From assembly GCF_020184175.1 (NCBI RefSeq), contig NC_065532.1, forward strand, positions 27,590,001 to 27,654,000: a stretch of DNA of 64,000 nucleotides, read 5' to 3'. Shown one piece after another: positions 47,901-63,100 of this stretch. Every line of letters starts with the position of its first letter. Position 1 is the first letter of the stretch. Below the pieces are notes generated by a model that saw nothing but the letters and a program-made list of their open reading frames with translations, ran no database searches and had not been told where the DNA came from. The translations under genes and the position numbers were made by a program. The stretch comes from Aphis gossypii. Taxonomy: Eukaryota > Arthropoda > Insecta > Hemiptera > Aphididae.

Positions 47901-50900
47901 TAAAATTATATTGAAAAAACACTGTTATAAGTGGAGATTTGATTACCATCTTAAAATACTGAGAACATTTTAAATACGATTATTTTTTTTTCAAACTCAG
48001 TAATTTTTATTGCTGTAGAACAAAAGAAAATTCATATTGATGTAGGACCAATATTCTATATAGAGTTTTGGAATTTAATAAATATTAAACCGAAAAAAAA
48101 AAAATTGGTTTTTTCATACTTCATATCATACAATAAATATGCTGTTTTATATAAGTACTTCAAAAACATACAAGCATTCTAAAAATAAGTATTTGCACGT
48201 TAAAAATATTAACACACGATCTTTTATTTCATCGCTCATGGGCTCATGTGCTATTTATAGCCATATAGGTACCTATATCAAAATCATCGTTGTTTATTTA
48301 CGCAGAAAAATTGAATTGAAATTTTAGAATGTTAGGGAAAAATAAAATGTCAACAGGAAGCAGCTATATAATCCCCAAGCAAAAGCTTAATCTCGACGTT
48401 ATACGCATATTGCAAATGCACCACGAGACTCGAGAGTAGGTAAATCTCTCACTTCCCTTTCACACACGCACCGTTACAGTGAACATACATCGGTTTCAAA
48501 ATCCACACAAACAGACTTATTAACTATACAAACAAGTATAATAATCATTTAAATTATTCAAAAATATAATATTTAAAGAAATTTTATGAAATTCGCAAAG
48601 AACTTATGGACGTGTTTGAATAACACTTACAGTGTTTTTATAATAATTATTATAATATTCAAAAATATGGTATCCTTTAATACAGTGTTCAAACTTTAAG
48701 AACATAAATACATAATAATATTAGGTATTATTAAGTCACATATCTTAAAATATTCTCAAACTTAAAAATTATTATGTTTGTATATAATTGATTTCACCCA
48801 TGGATATTAAATATAAACATCAGATGTTATCGGATATCTTCATAATATTGGATTAGGATCATTGTGTAATACTGTTAACCTAAATCCAATTAAAATTATG
48901 AACTATTTTAAAGTTGTTGTAATGAAAAGCACTTAAAAAACTAACATAGTGATAAACAATAATAAAATTCTATAGCTACTAAAGTCGTATGAATATGGCC
49001 TTTAATATCGTGTGATACACAAATGATCAAATATCATGTGTACGAAAGCGATTGATGAAAGTTAACTCAACTTAAAATGATGTCAAAAATAAAAACTCAA
49101 ATGTAAATTGTTTTGTATATAAATACCATCGTATCTCCTTATAAGAAATTTAACTTTGTGAAAAAAAAAAACTAGTAAAAATAATATGGATTAGATAGTT
49201 GCCTATAAAAATGTATTAAAAATATTAAATCGTTAAAAATAAAAAAACATGCGATTAAATTGAACGATTTTAAACTTTTTTTTTATAAAGTTGGTAGGTA
49301 TACTTAAAAATGCAAGACAACAGTAATAATATTAAAGACCTAATATTATACATCCTTGCTTGTTACAAAATAAAAACATTTATTATTATTAAACGATATT
49401 ATTATGTCAAAATGTATTTTGAAATATTAAAAAATAATAAGTACTTTATACCATAAGTACCTATTTAATCCCTATCTTTGTTATAAGGTAAGTTGGTAAA
49501 TATTTTAAATAAAAATTCAATTAAGCTCTTATATGCAACGATATTTTACTCGTCATATTTTGAAATTAAAAACCAAATTAGAAATATTACCTATTTAATT
49601 ATTTAATATATACAATTATTATACATTTATACATAATATAGGATATATTATTGAATAAATAATAATAGTAATATATTATTTAAGAATATACGTCTAAAAA
49701 ACGTATTTAATTCACGGCCATAAATAATACATTTTACATTAATTATCATTTCGAAGAACACGTACTTACATAAATGTAGTCAATAAATATACTCAAATAG
49801 TTAGACTGTAGGCGTTGAGTAAGCGTCTTGCTGCCTGTGACTTTTCAGATGCTAACAAAATAGACATTATAATAATAAAGAAAACATTATATATATACAT
49901 ATAACATTGATAATTGATTATAAATACTATAGTATTCATGATTATGTGGGAGGCCTAGGTTCGATAAAGCAAAATAACCCCCGGGGACACAATATATTAT
50001 ATTATTTTAAATATTTTACCATAATTATACATAGTTGCAGAATGTACTTCATTACCATCTGTCTAAAATGATACTGTTTGAAATGAGTGAAACACGTTAG
50101 CTATATAAATCGACATGCCTGTTTTTCAAATACATTTTTCAATATATCCCAATAAAGAAAATATTGGAAATATTGGAATGTTAAAATTAACTTTCAATTC
50201 TTCATCATGTAAAATTATCGTATCTTTTTTAAATAAATAATAATAAATAATTATAACAACGTACTACAAGCCTATAAAATATAAGCTATTCGAAGAATAA
50301 AATTAATTCCGTACTTACTACAAAAAAATTGCTATCAACGGCATTAACAGAAATACTTAGGTAGTTTTCAAAAAGTAGAATTAATATTATTTTTATAGAA
50401 AGTTTATGATAATAATTATAAATTAAAGAAATTATAAGATTTTATAAAATGGCAAATCTTTAATCAAATAGTTTAACAGCGACGGTTAACTAAAACTTTG
50501 AGTTCAAATTGGAATAAAAACCCGTATTCTCAAATTAATTAATGACTTAATTAGTACAATTTTGAGAAGGAAAAGAAAAGAATATTAAATGTATACATAT
50601 TTTGTTAAACGAGTGTTTTATTCAACGCATCTTTCTTGACGTAACATTTATTTGGCATAAATTATTCGACAACGACCGTCTCTAAATAGTTACAGAAAAA
50701 GTTTTTCGACTTAAATCTTGTTTTTTTTTTTAATATTTAAGTTTTATAGTTTTACCGATTGCTTTGAATTTCAAAATAAATCTGATAGTTGCTAAATAAA
50801 ATCAAGAATGCTATACGAATTTATAATTATAGGTACTTAACAACGTAAGTACCAACATAGAAACGCAGAGTTATCTTTCAAGTTAATTCCTCAAAGAAAG

Positions 50901-53900
50901 AAATATGAAACACTGCTACTAGTTTGTAATCTGATAATATTTTGTTAAAAAGAAAAATGACCGAAAAAGTAAGTAGGTACCTAATAAGGAATGAAAGAGT
51001 TTTTAATTTTGTAAAAATTAATTACTATAAGAGAATTCATAAGTGACAAAAATTCATATAAAATTATTATCTTGCACCATAACATTATGCGATTATTATC
51101 CGGTGGAATACCTATCCTGCAGAATATATTATTATACATTTTTTTTTTCATAATTTTAATTATTTTGTGTATATAATATAACATTCCAAAACGATCTAAT
51201 AATTGTTTAGCCATATGGATGCGGGACGTGTAACGAAAGTTAAAAACTAACTTTTAACCACACATCGGTCAAATAAATCCCATTATAGTCGTTTACGAAT
51301 ATAATAGTAAAGTATATGAACATCACAAATACACAATATAATAATATATTTTATATTATTAAGTATAACTTATTTGATGTGTGTCCATTAAATTATTATA
51401 ACGCTATTAAAACACGGTACGAGTGCGTAGGAGAAAATACAATTATGTTAATTACAATAGTAATGAAGGGTATAAACTATAAAGTATTATCGTCGTACTC
51501 GCGATATTATTATTACATACGTACCTACGCGAAAAATATAAAAACGAGTATTATACACATATTGTAATAACAACTATATATTTTTATTTTTATAAGTATG
51601 CAAATATAATACGTACATGAATATTGAATACTGACTACAGCGTATCCTAAAAGACATGTACCAGTTTATAAGTATTAAGTATATCTCTGAAGCAAATCAA
51701 TAGACCTAAATACTTTTTTATTACAGTCATCAATTAAACATCTTAATGGATTGAATTGTGTTATGAATTTAAAAACAAAAAGTTTTAATTATTTATTTTT
51801 ATTTTTTGAGTGTTTGGAATAGCCACTTTTCAAACTATAGTTAATAATAATAAAATAAAAACCATAAGATATTAACTCCTGCTAAAATATTTCAAATAGT
51901 TGTTCAGTGGTGGTAATACAGAAAGACCAACACTGATCTACCTTATGATTATGAAATATGGCTATTAACAATAAAACTTGAACACAATAGATTCCAAGGA
52001 AAATATGAGGTCCAATTTGTACAATGAAAATCATATATGATTAAGAACTGCATATGAGAAGAATCAGAGGTAATATGCATTATATTATAAAAAACCAAAG
52101 ATACATAAATATACATCATACATTTATAATTATTGAATTTGATAATAAGTAACATTTGATACAAATATCAGTAGCACTCATATATCTATTATTTATTTCT
52201 GTCAGGAGTCGGGATAATGTCGTACAGAAATATCGTATTAAAAAAGTGAAAAGTGAAATATAAAAAGTGATTTTTAGATTACCTATACATAGCAAAAGTT
52301 TCGTTTTTTTGTAACATATTCTAATAACATGGGTACAATATCGGTACAACATAATAAAAAACTATAAACTATATCGTATCAAAAATAATCAAAATATTTT
52401 ATGTGAAGGTATATAAAACTAATAAATGGTAATACACATATCAATTGCAAACAGTAATTAAAATTTACTTCGTATATTTCAGCGTCTTTTAGGATTTTAT
52501 GATTTTTTAAATGAGTTATAAGAATTTTCTCTATAAAAAAATATTTATGTTTTATATCCAATCGATCGATATGATTATACATTCAACATTGGGTACACAT
52601 TAATTTGTGTCCCGAAAAAATGAATACACTTATTAATATGTACTAGTATAATATGAAATATTCACCCTATGCGTCATTAAACCCATAAATTCATAGAATT
52701 AAAAAACACACAAATAAATCGACCACCAGAAAAAATTAGTTTCTTACAAAAAAAAAAAAAAAAAAATCACTGTCTGTACATTCCGGATTTTGTAAGGGGA
52801 AAACGTGATAAATTGTAAATCGAGTACGACGAATACGAATGAGAAACATTGGCGTTTGTATTAGAAAACACGAAAATATACATATACTCGTAGGTACATG
52901 TTGTGTAGTTTCGACGAGTGGAATGCCTTGGATGCAATAAATACAATACAATTATATAATAATGTATAAAATATATTACAGCAATTATCCTATATTAATA
53001 GTTTATACGCTATAAATTAGGTATAACGACGTATGTATTGATTTTAATATTTTATTCCTTAACTATAGTTATATTTCGTTTCAAATACATCCACCTTACT
53101 TAGGTCCATATGGATGCACGGTTTTAAACTAACAGCTCAATAAAAAATCCTTATAATCATAACTAATAATTTTCTATATTCGTTTCAAATCAAACTTTCC
53201 ATACTGATTTTCACATTTCTAAAGCCTTGGAAATAGCCAAATTACACTGCTCCAAATTTAGAAACTGCCTTCAATATGATTATACCACTACCCACATTTA
53301 AATATTCTCTATTACTATAAATCCTCTTAGAAGGCTTGAGAAGTAACAGCTTTATACTATTTAATTAATTTAACACTTAATATCATAACCATCATCCTTA
53401 TTGACCTTATTAAACTAACTCTGAGATGCGGTCATTCGATAATTTCTCCCCCTTCTCTAACACTAATAAGCCCAGTGAAATATTATCCTCTATTATACTA
53501 CTACATATACGTCATAGACCATACGTTATAAATTATAATTTATAAATAAATAAAATAAAGATACCTACTTAATATAATATAACTTATGAATTATGAAATG
53601 CAGAACTCCATGAAATCGAAATACATAATACAAACACGGACCCAGAACTATGGATAGGCGTTTTTTTCTTGTTTTAAGGAAAATGGTTCTAAGGTACATA
53701 TGACTTTTGCACAAGTGCCACACCATAAAAAGCGTTGGACCGATGAAAATCGACGGCTGGCAAAAACAATAATTGTATTATATATTATTTATATAATATC
53801 TAATTTATTGTTAATTCGACCGAATTTCTCGACAACTAAAACGTATTGAAACTTTGCGGTCATTACCAACAGTGGTAATGATAATATAAAGTCGTTGTAT

Positions 53901-55717
53901 GGTAGCAGTGGCTTTGCGAAAGCAATTTATGCTAATTGAATAAACTTAGCCAGAAAAGTTTGCGGTTCCTTTTTTCCCGGCATTGTGTTTTTTTTAGAAA
54001 AAAAAACAACTGTTGTTTCATTACTGTTTCTGTTTGTATTACACAATTATCCTTTCCGGTTTGTATAGTGCGAATTACAATAGCGTTACAGCACCAGAAA
54101 TAATAATAATTGAACAAAGTCTAAATAAGTGCTAAATTCGTCGAAACAAAACTTTGTACGCGAGTATAGAATGTAATACGTATGTATTATTGTTATCATT
54201 AGTATATGATACGCGAAGTGTTTCAATTGATTTCGAAAAACAAATAGCACAATGTTAAAATTTGAAGTTTTGAGTGTTGAGAATAAAAATAAATCCTCGA
54301 ACATAAACATTATATAAATATCAAAAATTATAAACCTGTTTCCAAGTATATAGACCAAACAAAAAATAAAATATAAAATACGTTACAATTATATATATAA
54401 ATCCAGTGTACTACGTATAGTGTTCAATGTTCATATTCTAAAACATGTTTTATATAAATACATTCATATATAAGTCTACTAAAAACAGGGAAAAAATATA
54501 TCTAACACAACAAAAAATAAATTAATGTCTTTATAACAGTTGAATTGTTAAGCTCAGTAAAAATGGAAAAAAAATAAAAACAAAAAACCAACGAATAATA
54601 AAAATGTTTTTGTGTTATTGTTTGTTGTACGAGATGACCTGCATCATGTACAGGATTATTCTTGTTACAACGAAAACTCATAAATTCGAAACGTAAAAAG
54701 AATTTTTTTTTTAATTTAAGATATAAGGTACCTATATGCAATTAAAAAAATAAATATGCAATTCTGAATGCATTTTATATCGGGTTTGTATATACTATAT
54801 ACCCTGAGGGGGTTTTCAGTAAATCTACTATCAATAATTTTCATTTTTAAATAAAAGTATGTAACCTATATAGTATATATTTAATTTTATAACAGGCATC
54901 CGAAGAGAAATAAAAAGTTTATGTATACGCTATATAATTATTAGATATGGAATATTGTACGAATAGTTTTTAATATTTAAAAATAAATATAAAGTAGTAG
55001 CTGTAAAATGCATGATCTACTACTACACTCAAAAAACCTCATCAAAGTTATAATTAAAAGGAAATATAGTTTGTTGACATTCAATATCAGAATTTTTATA
55101 AAATTATATTTTTATTATGGAATTAAAACTGTAAAAATGTAGTTAGATCGCCCAAATAGGTAGTAATATTAAGTTGATTCATTGACAAATATGTAAGTAC
55201 GAAAAAGAAAAGCAGTAATACAATAAAATGTTATTTAAAAAAAATATGTTTAAAAAATTAAATAACTCTAAAAAAAAAAACGATAAGGTGGACTATTAAA
55301 ATAATCGTGTATAGTATTATATAAGTACCTATAACTAGTAAGTATGATATGGCATGCATTCAAATACGTCACAGTCATCAAAATATTATGTATATATTAT
55401 TATATTAATAATATTATGAACACAAAAACAAAACATGTATTTGATCCGGAGAATAATAACTTTCTTGTCAGTGCACTGATAAATGGGCAAACATATTTTT
55501 AGAGTGAGGTTTTTCCATGTAGCGATCTGCGTGGAAAGTCTAATAAATTTACCGTCACGAAACCAATGGTAAATCAGAGAAAAACAAATACATACAATGT
55601 ATGCATAAAATCATATATAATCTATACATAGTAAGTATGTGACGCGAGACGTTTTATTTAAGACGCGTCAAGTCCGCGCTATCTATCATTTATAATAAAG
55701 TAAAAGTGTATGTTTAC
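41431..55717 (-). other. Probable 5' intron(s) of CngL
   Basis: Lies upstream of the first recognised channel exon. It must contain, or be followed by, the exon with the start codon. It is A+T-rich, with an (AT)n tract at 41919-41943 and G+C-enriched patches near 43.9-44.3 and 45.2-45.8 kb. No exon could be assigned with confidence. Weak candidates with a phase-0 donor end near 49766 and 52471 on the minus strand. Confidence 0.5.
41919..41943. repeat. (TA)n microsatellite
   Basis: About twelve TA units in the presumed 5' intron of CngL. Confidence 0.9.
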
Positions 55718-56480
55718 CTCCAATCGGTCAATAAGAGTCGGACAGTTTTCTCTAGGAAAGGACTTTAGTTTTCGTATTCGTTTTCAACGCCATCGTCGCC
55801 GTCACCGAACGATTCACGCATCAACTTAATATATTATCCATTATACACAGTACGCACACATGCCCTGCAGTCGCGCTCACGTTGATATCCCTTTGAATCG
55901 CACACCAGTTTACGCTCCGCAGAGCGGAATGGCACACGTATGCACTTTCATATATATAGATATATAAAGTCAACTCGACGAGCCATCGCCAATGGATATT
56001 TACGCAAAAGATTGTGTACACAAATTGAAGGGTAGTGAGAACTATAGTATAATATGTATATTATGTACTAGTATATACGAATATAGTATTCAACGCGTGT
56101 GCGGAGGAAACGAACGAGGAAAATGAAAAAAACGAAAAAAATTATCAACAAAAATAATGCATAAGTTTTATTCATACACCATATGATGTGTGTACGTAAT
56201 ACGTATATTATAACAACACTAAAACTAGACTGACCCGGAAATCTATCGTCCGATAAATATAATAATTGTGCCAATTGCGACGCTCAAGAAACACGATTTA
56301 TATATTATCATGAATATAATATCGTATTGCCGCCATCTATATGGATCGATTATATTTGGTCGCGTGGCGATTGAATACGATTGGGATGAAAGATAGGGGA
56401 AGTTATTTGTGGTGCGAGGGTTACGATTTGTTACACACACACACGCAGACACATGCGCGCGCGCGCAGATATAGCTTTTT
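55640..56480. promoter_or_regulatory. G+C-enriched stretch, possible CngL promoter region
   Basis: CpG words are enriched compared with both sides. There is a TATATATC run near 55970, a donor-like site at 55717 on the minus strand, and a (CA)n plus (CG)n tract at about 56434-56466. This makes it a candidate promoter for the minus-strand channel gene. Nothing in it encodes a recognised domain. Confidence 0.3.
55718..55830 (-). promoter_or_regulatory. Candidate 5' exon with consensus donor
   Basis: The minus strand has GATTGGAG|GTAAACAT with the donor at 55717, in a locally G+C-rich stretch. About 200 bp upstream is a TATATATC run near 55970. The last 34 bases are open in the frame that would join exon A in phase 0, but there is no ATG in that frame. 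Two short uORFs (18 and 13 codons) end before the donor. It could be a non-coding first exon of CngL or a chance site. Confidence 0.22.
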
Positions 56481-57149
56481 TGAGATTAAAACGAGATATT
56501 CAAGCACGTTTTAATAAAGCACTATTTATAGATTCCTGTACATAGTTGATATATACATAATATACTACAATATATAGGTAGATAGTATTATAGTTATAGT
56601 ATATACTATATAACTATATAAGTACGCGTGTTAATGATCGAAAGAAAAAGATAAGTCGGGGGCTCAATCACCAAATTATCATTAAAAATATTAAAAAAAT
56701 ATTTATCAATTTAAAATTATTAATAATCAATTTAAGGTAAATCAGTTATAAGAAGTTAAAGCAGTCACACAGTTTAGGAAAACCGAATTACTCAATATTA
56801 AAAAACACATAATTATATATAATTATTAGCGATGTTTAAATTATTTAATAGGCTTTTTAAAACTCGAGAAAAAATATAGTTGTGAATAAGATGTGTTACA
56901 AATGTTACTTTAAATCATTAAATCAATCCTGTATTAATTCAAAAATTAATTTATAACCAGACTAATTATTTTTGTTTTTGACATTTTAAAATCATTCGGT
57001 CATTTTACTTTGATAAAAGCTATGTGTGTATTATATAATTAAATTGTTCTGGGGATTCAGTAAAAAAAAAAAAGGCTTAATTGCTCTTAGATGTATCTAG
57101 AGTAATGATTTATGAATAACAAATAATGAATATCGAGTATAAAATGCAT

Positions 57150-60100
57150 ATATATCATAACCGCACATCGTATTCATAGTGATTGTAGCCGGGTGTGCGA
57201 GTGCCGTGTCCGCTTGACAAGCCGAAAAGGGTTTAGGGAAAACGTTTCGGGAAATTCGTTTAGACAAATCGTTTTGCGATAAACGAGATGAATCACACGT
57301 AGTTCGCACCTTGTGAAACGTATATAATACAGTATTCGAGAAAGGGGAGGGGTGGAACGTGCGAGCGAGTGTAACTAGCCTGTAACATTTAGGGTCTCAT
57401 CGCTGCTGAATCTTATTTCAATATTATACGCGATGTATAATATTTTACATAATATACATATTATAATATTATATGTTTATGTATATATATATATATATAC
57501 TCACAGAGTACGGAGATTTATGTTCGGCGCTTGAAAACGCAAATTTCTTTATAGAAACATTATTCTCTCTCCCTCCCCCTAGATCAAACCCATTCGTTCA
57601 CTACCCCTGCAGTCCTCTTCACGCCATCTATTACGTATATACAATATTCTATCGTATAGATTGTTATTGCGGGTTTGTAAAGCGACAGTCCGGCATAGAA
57701 ATAAAAGTTTACATTATATTATTATATATTGTATTCGAAACGTTTCGTTAACCCCATTTAATATTACATTTACCGCAGATTTTTTCATAAAATTCTGTCG
57801 CGTTGCCTATTTTATAACAAAATTATACACCTTACATTATTTGTATGCGCGAGTGCATAATATAAAATGCAAAATGTGTTTTATTATACTGCATAATGTC
57901 TTCGACGTTATATTGTGCGATTCGTGCTAAATGTACAGAGACTGAATTAGCGATTCAATTTCAGGCTGTAATACGAGCGATAATTTCATTCCATCAAACA
58001 CTATTTGCTCCCTATTCCATCGCTCGTCTACTATACACTATTTATAATATTGACATTGGTGGACGTAAAACCGATTTAACTCTCAGCGTTTTCAACAAAA
58101 AAAGCTTATTAATTAATATCAAAACAGACGGAGAATAATACCGATTTATTTTATAGGCCTGCACATACAACAGTTTTTGGTATAACTGCGTTTATGTATA
58201 CTATTAGAAGGATGTAAGTATACAATGATTATATCGATGTACTATGGAAAATCTCAATTCGTTCTCGACTACTACGGATAAAAACGTACATAAATTAAAA
58301 AATAATAAATTTCGTCAAACGACATTATTTTCCAATTTGTGTTTTTGATTCCCGTCCGTATCGCCTTTAGATTTCTGTAAATGCCTTCGCTGACACCGTC
58401 ATTCATACCTATGGCAAACACGTACGCGTGCACACTTTATTGTCTGCGATAAAAAGAAATAAACTTCACCAGACCTCTTGTAAAATAATGCAAACCGAGA
58501 CAACCGTTGTTTGAGACAATCTTTCGAAATTCTGAACCTAGTTCACGACAGATACAGAACAAACCATTATTTAAGAGTTTCCTTCCTGCAATCCTGCGCC
58601 AGTAAATCAACAAACGTACGTATACGGGTTTAGTGGTTCTCTTCTATTTATCCAAATATCCTTGCAGTGGTCGCTATAATATATATTATGCACCGGATGA
58701 TGTATGGGATTCCATATAATATTATTTATAAAAAATATCATAATATAGCATATGTTTATTCTTTTTATTATCTTCAATATTTTCAATTGGTTGGTCGGAT
58801 TTAGTTGTTTGTTACTTTATACAAATATACCTATATCTATACGTTTTATAATACTACAGGCATCTAGGTAGTTTGTTTGTAAAAGTATATGATCCTGGGT
58901 ATTTCCATTATTGTTTTTAATTTTTTTTTAATCCCACCATTCCTCCGTATTAATATTATCGTTTCGAATAATTATTGATGTATTTCTTTTTTTTTCGTTA
59001 TTTGTGTTTACCTTTGTCTGTTACCTTTTTAGCATAACTCACTATATTACTCTAATTTAATGTATATTTACTATTTGTTTACCGAAGTATTCTTATTATG
59101 TATACATCGTAGTATTGTCGGGACATTATACATACCTATATAATAATATGTTATTGATTTTCTCACCACTCACCAGTCACTATGCACGGCCTTCTGCAAT
59201 GTCAATAATTATTATACATCTTACGTTGTATTCGATTAAAATAAACATTAAAGAGGGGATCTGATACATACATACATTATACGTTTACATTTACAGTAGC
59301 TAAATGTAACTATTATGAAACAAAGAGACAACGTATCTACTTAGCTTATCAAAAAAGATAACCATTTTAAATGTTTACATAGGTACATGCAACTTTAACA
59401 TTCTACGATGCTAAAATACTATAGATTTTTACACAATAAGTCTAAAATTGAGTATTACTAATAGCTTGAATGCAATGTAATGATGTTTATAAAGATCAGA
59501 AACAAAATTAATTTTTAAAAAGTCAAAGAATAATTTAATAATTGAATCGTCTTTATAAACAATAATAACTTTGATGTAATATAATTAACGATGAATTTAT
59601 TTAAAATATATTAAGGATTGTTGACTGGAATTGGTTAGAGAATGTGTTTTATCCCTAATGTTATGTTAAATAAATACATCTAAAAAAGGTAATTTTTATA
59701 TTTTTTATTCTTTGGTAATTTTTGACATTTATAAGAAATAAGTCAAATAACACAAGTAAAATTCAAAGGCATCATCTGTGTTCAATTTCCAATCTATAGC
59801 AATGTCTATTTGGTCAGATGATATAGAAAAAAAGTTTTAATGGAACGTTGTTGTAAAAACCAATAAACTAATAGTTCCACCTAAAATCTAAAGTTACTTG
59901 ATCTTATTGAAGTTGTGATTTTTTTTATTATTATTTAACTTGTCATATGTACGAAGAAAAAAATATCGATGCAATACCTCAATACCTACGCATTATTATT
60001 ACCTTATGGTTAATAGTACAATAAATAAAAGACTCCTATGTATAAAACAATACAATAAAAATTCTAATTTAAGTATAATAATTAATAAAAATATTTTTAA

Positions 60101-63100
60101 ACTTTTTGGATGTCAATTTTAGACACTTCATAAACATTATAGGTACCTAACAGATAATAAACAAATTGTTATATTATAGGTATTAATTTGTTGTAATATT
60201 ATCAACACTTGGAAAATTATAATAATTCAGATTTTTATTTCAATTTAATTAAAGATCAGTAAGTGTAGATACATAATTAACTTTGAATTAATATGTTGAA
60301 AGACATTGTTGAAATGTATTACCATATAAGTAATTAAGTAAAAAAAACCACAGTTCGAAAAGAAAATGTTAAAACATATGAATTGTGATTGAGAGAAGTC
60401 GAATAGTATAGGTATATCATAAATGTGAAATTTAGTACATCAAAATATAACTTAGGTATATAATAAGTTGTAATATGATAGATATTTGTTTAAACTTAAT
60501 GAGTACGTTAATAAATTAAATGCATAGTTTGTTTTTATTTATTCCTAAAGAATAATATCATGAATGATCTATGGCAATTATATAAACCATGACGTGTTAG
60601 ACAATTTCTCTATCTGTGACCCTCAGTCGTAATTATTCGGGTGATTTATTTTTAGTGACTCTTAACAAAGATTACATGTATAATATGTGTTTTCAATACT
60701 GTTAATCTGTTGTTTTTATTATAATTATTAATGATAAAATTGTATATTATATTATATTATATTTAATCAATATTAATACAGGTAACATATTCATATGTCA
60801 TAATATTAATAAGTGACTTGATTATCTAGGATCTTTATATATTTGAATATTTCATATAATATAAACTGTAAGCTTAATAAGTGTTTAATGAAGTGTACTA
60901 TGAATATAATTTATCTTATTATAATGTGATTTTTTATGTATAATAAAGTATTTGAAAAATTGGCAAGTTTTTCTACATGAATTATTAAAACATTTGTTTG
61001 TTGATATTCCTCAAGTAATATATTTTTAGTTAACGAAACAAATCATATCTTAAATTAAAACATTGGTGTTTAATTAATCCAGAATTTGTTGTATAATCTC
61101 AGTGAGACGAAGTAAGTACACTTTAACTAGCAACATACTATAACAATGATAATAGTACTAATTTACTTGGTTAAATAACTTTACATATAGAAGTATATCA
61201 TAGACATAAGATTGTGTTCAATTCCCAAATAAATTAATAATAGCAAAATATGTGTTAACCAAAATATCAAACAAATTATAAAAATCATATTTTTCTCTTT
61301 CAAGCTAATATGTTAATAGTTAGTAGCTAACCTAACCGTGTTAATTGAAAAACGTATACTTATTTCGATACACTGTCTGTTGACAAAGAAAGATCGAACA
61401 AATTGAAGATATATATTGTATGTGTGTAGTAATGTAGTATATAGGTATTCATTGAATCATACATCGACGTTTCAAAGAATAAATTTACTTTTAAACTTAC
61501 AATTGTATTGACTGAAAAAAAATATTGGATAAAAATCTAGCATGACAAACATTTCACGAGATAACCGCAGTCGTTATTCAACAAAAAAGAAAACATATCG
61601 TGAGATTATTGTAAAAACACATTTAAAAATAATTTTATACATAGCTGTTAAACTTATTAAATCAGTTTATTATTTTTATATCGATCGAAATCAATTAAAT
61701 CCATTAAAATATGTATTGCAAAGTAGAGATATTATCATAATTACTTCTGACCTATAATTTAATAGATTTCGAAAAAGAAGACATTTGAGAGGCTTAGATT
61801 CAATATGGAATTATTATTCAAAAGGAGTAACTGAAACTTAGTAGGATAAACTGTTTTATTGAGTTAGAAGTGATTAGCATTTTTTACAGACTGTGATTAC
61901 TTTAGTATATAATTGAATAAATCAGACATTTTAATTCTTAAAGTCAAGAATCTGTATCAGTATCAATGAGCGGTAATGGAATTTCAAACAAACTAGAATA
62001 TTTACTTAAAAAAATTATAATCTATATTTTTTAAGTCAATTAAATTATCATTGAAATTCAATTATTATAATGAAATTTAAAAATAAACTAGGGGGGAAAG
62101 TAGGTAACCTAGAGCTCTAGTCATTAAGTAAATCGTTGAATTTATGTTTTAAATTTTAACTCCATAATAAATCATTACACACGAAAATCGATACTGAAAC
62201 TGAATGAAGGTATATTACGAAGTGTATTTCATAATATGTTTTTTGATATTAGTATATTACTATTTACTATTAAAGTCATACATTTTTCTATTAGTATTAC
62301 GTTAGCTTGATTTAATTTTTTCTGAAAGTATTGCATTATTTGCATTTATTATATTATTACTACATTTTGAGTTCAATAGTGTTTTACTATTGAACGGTAT
62401 GAATAGGTTCATAACTATAATCATTTTTTTTTTTGTTTATCAAATTATTAAGAAAAATATTAGAAATTTTTTTTACTTTAGACCTTCAAAAACTAACTAT
62501 AGATTTAATTTCCTATCAAAATAAAAATTGAGGTTGAAAATATAAATATTTATGTTGCTCTAAATTTTAATCAGTAGGTATACTTTACCGTTGTAAAATC
62601 AATACATTCATCGGAGAAAATCGATTAGAAAATTTGTCTAAAGGTTAAAAAACATGACGTATCTAAGTTATACATTTTATACGCAAAAGGTTGTGTGTGG
62701 TCAAGTATTAAAGTATGTTACACATTTTTTATTTCAAAATGCTCACTCAATAAATAATTTTAGCTTTTATTATAGGTATACCTTTAAAGAGATATCTACT
62801 GAATACAATATAATACTTATAAATGACAAAAATATAATAAATATAATAGTACTTTTACAACAACTCATTCATTAAATGAGAGAAATATAATTTTTTTTGC
62901 AATACATTAAAATAATTATATGGAACATAATAAATATAAAAATTAAAAAATTAAAAAAGGATATATTTGTCTTTAATTTATTTACTTCTGTTAATAATGG
63001 TGTTTGTAGCATTAGCTATAGTAAATTAGTATACAAGATATCTATAATTATTGACGTCGCGCCGACGCGTCGTAAGAACTAAAAAATAAAAGGATCGATT

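Noticed and set aside
48347..48439. Plus-strand ORF MSTGSSYIIPKQKLNLDVIR...
   Set aside because: 30 codons with a GTAGGT-like site at the end, but no supported neighbour exon or recognised family.
57097..57309. 70-codon minus ORF in a G+C-enriched patch, considered as CngL N-terminus
   Set aside because: No donor in a phase that would join exon A, and no similarity to the pre-S1 region.
61542..61757. 71-codon plus ORF
   Set aside because: A+T-driven composition with no domain, splice or promoter support.
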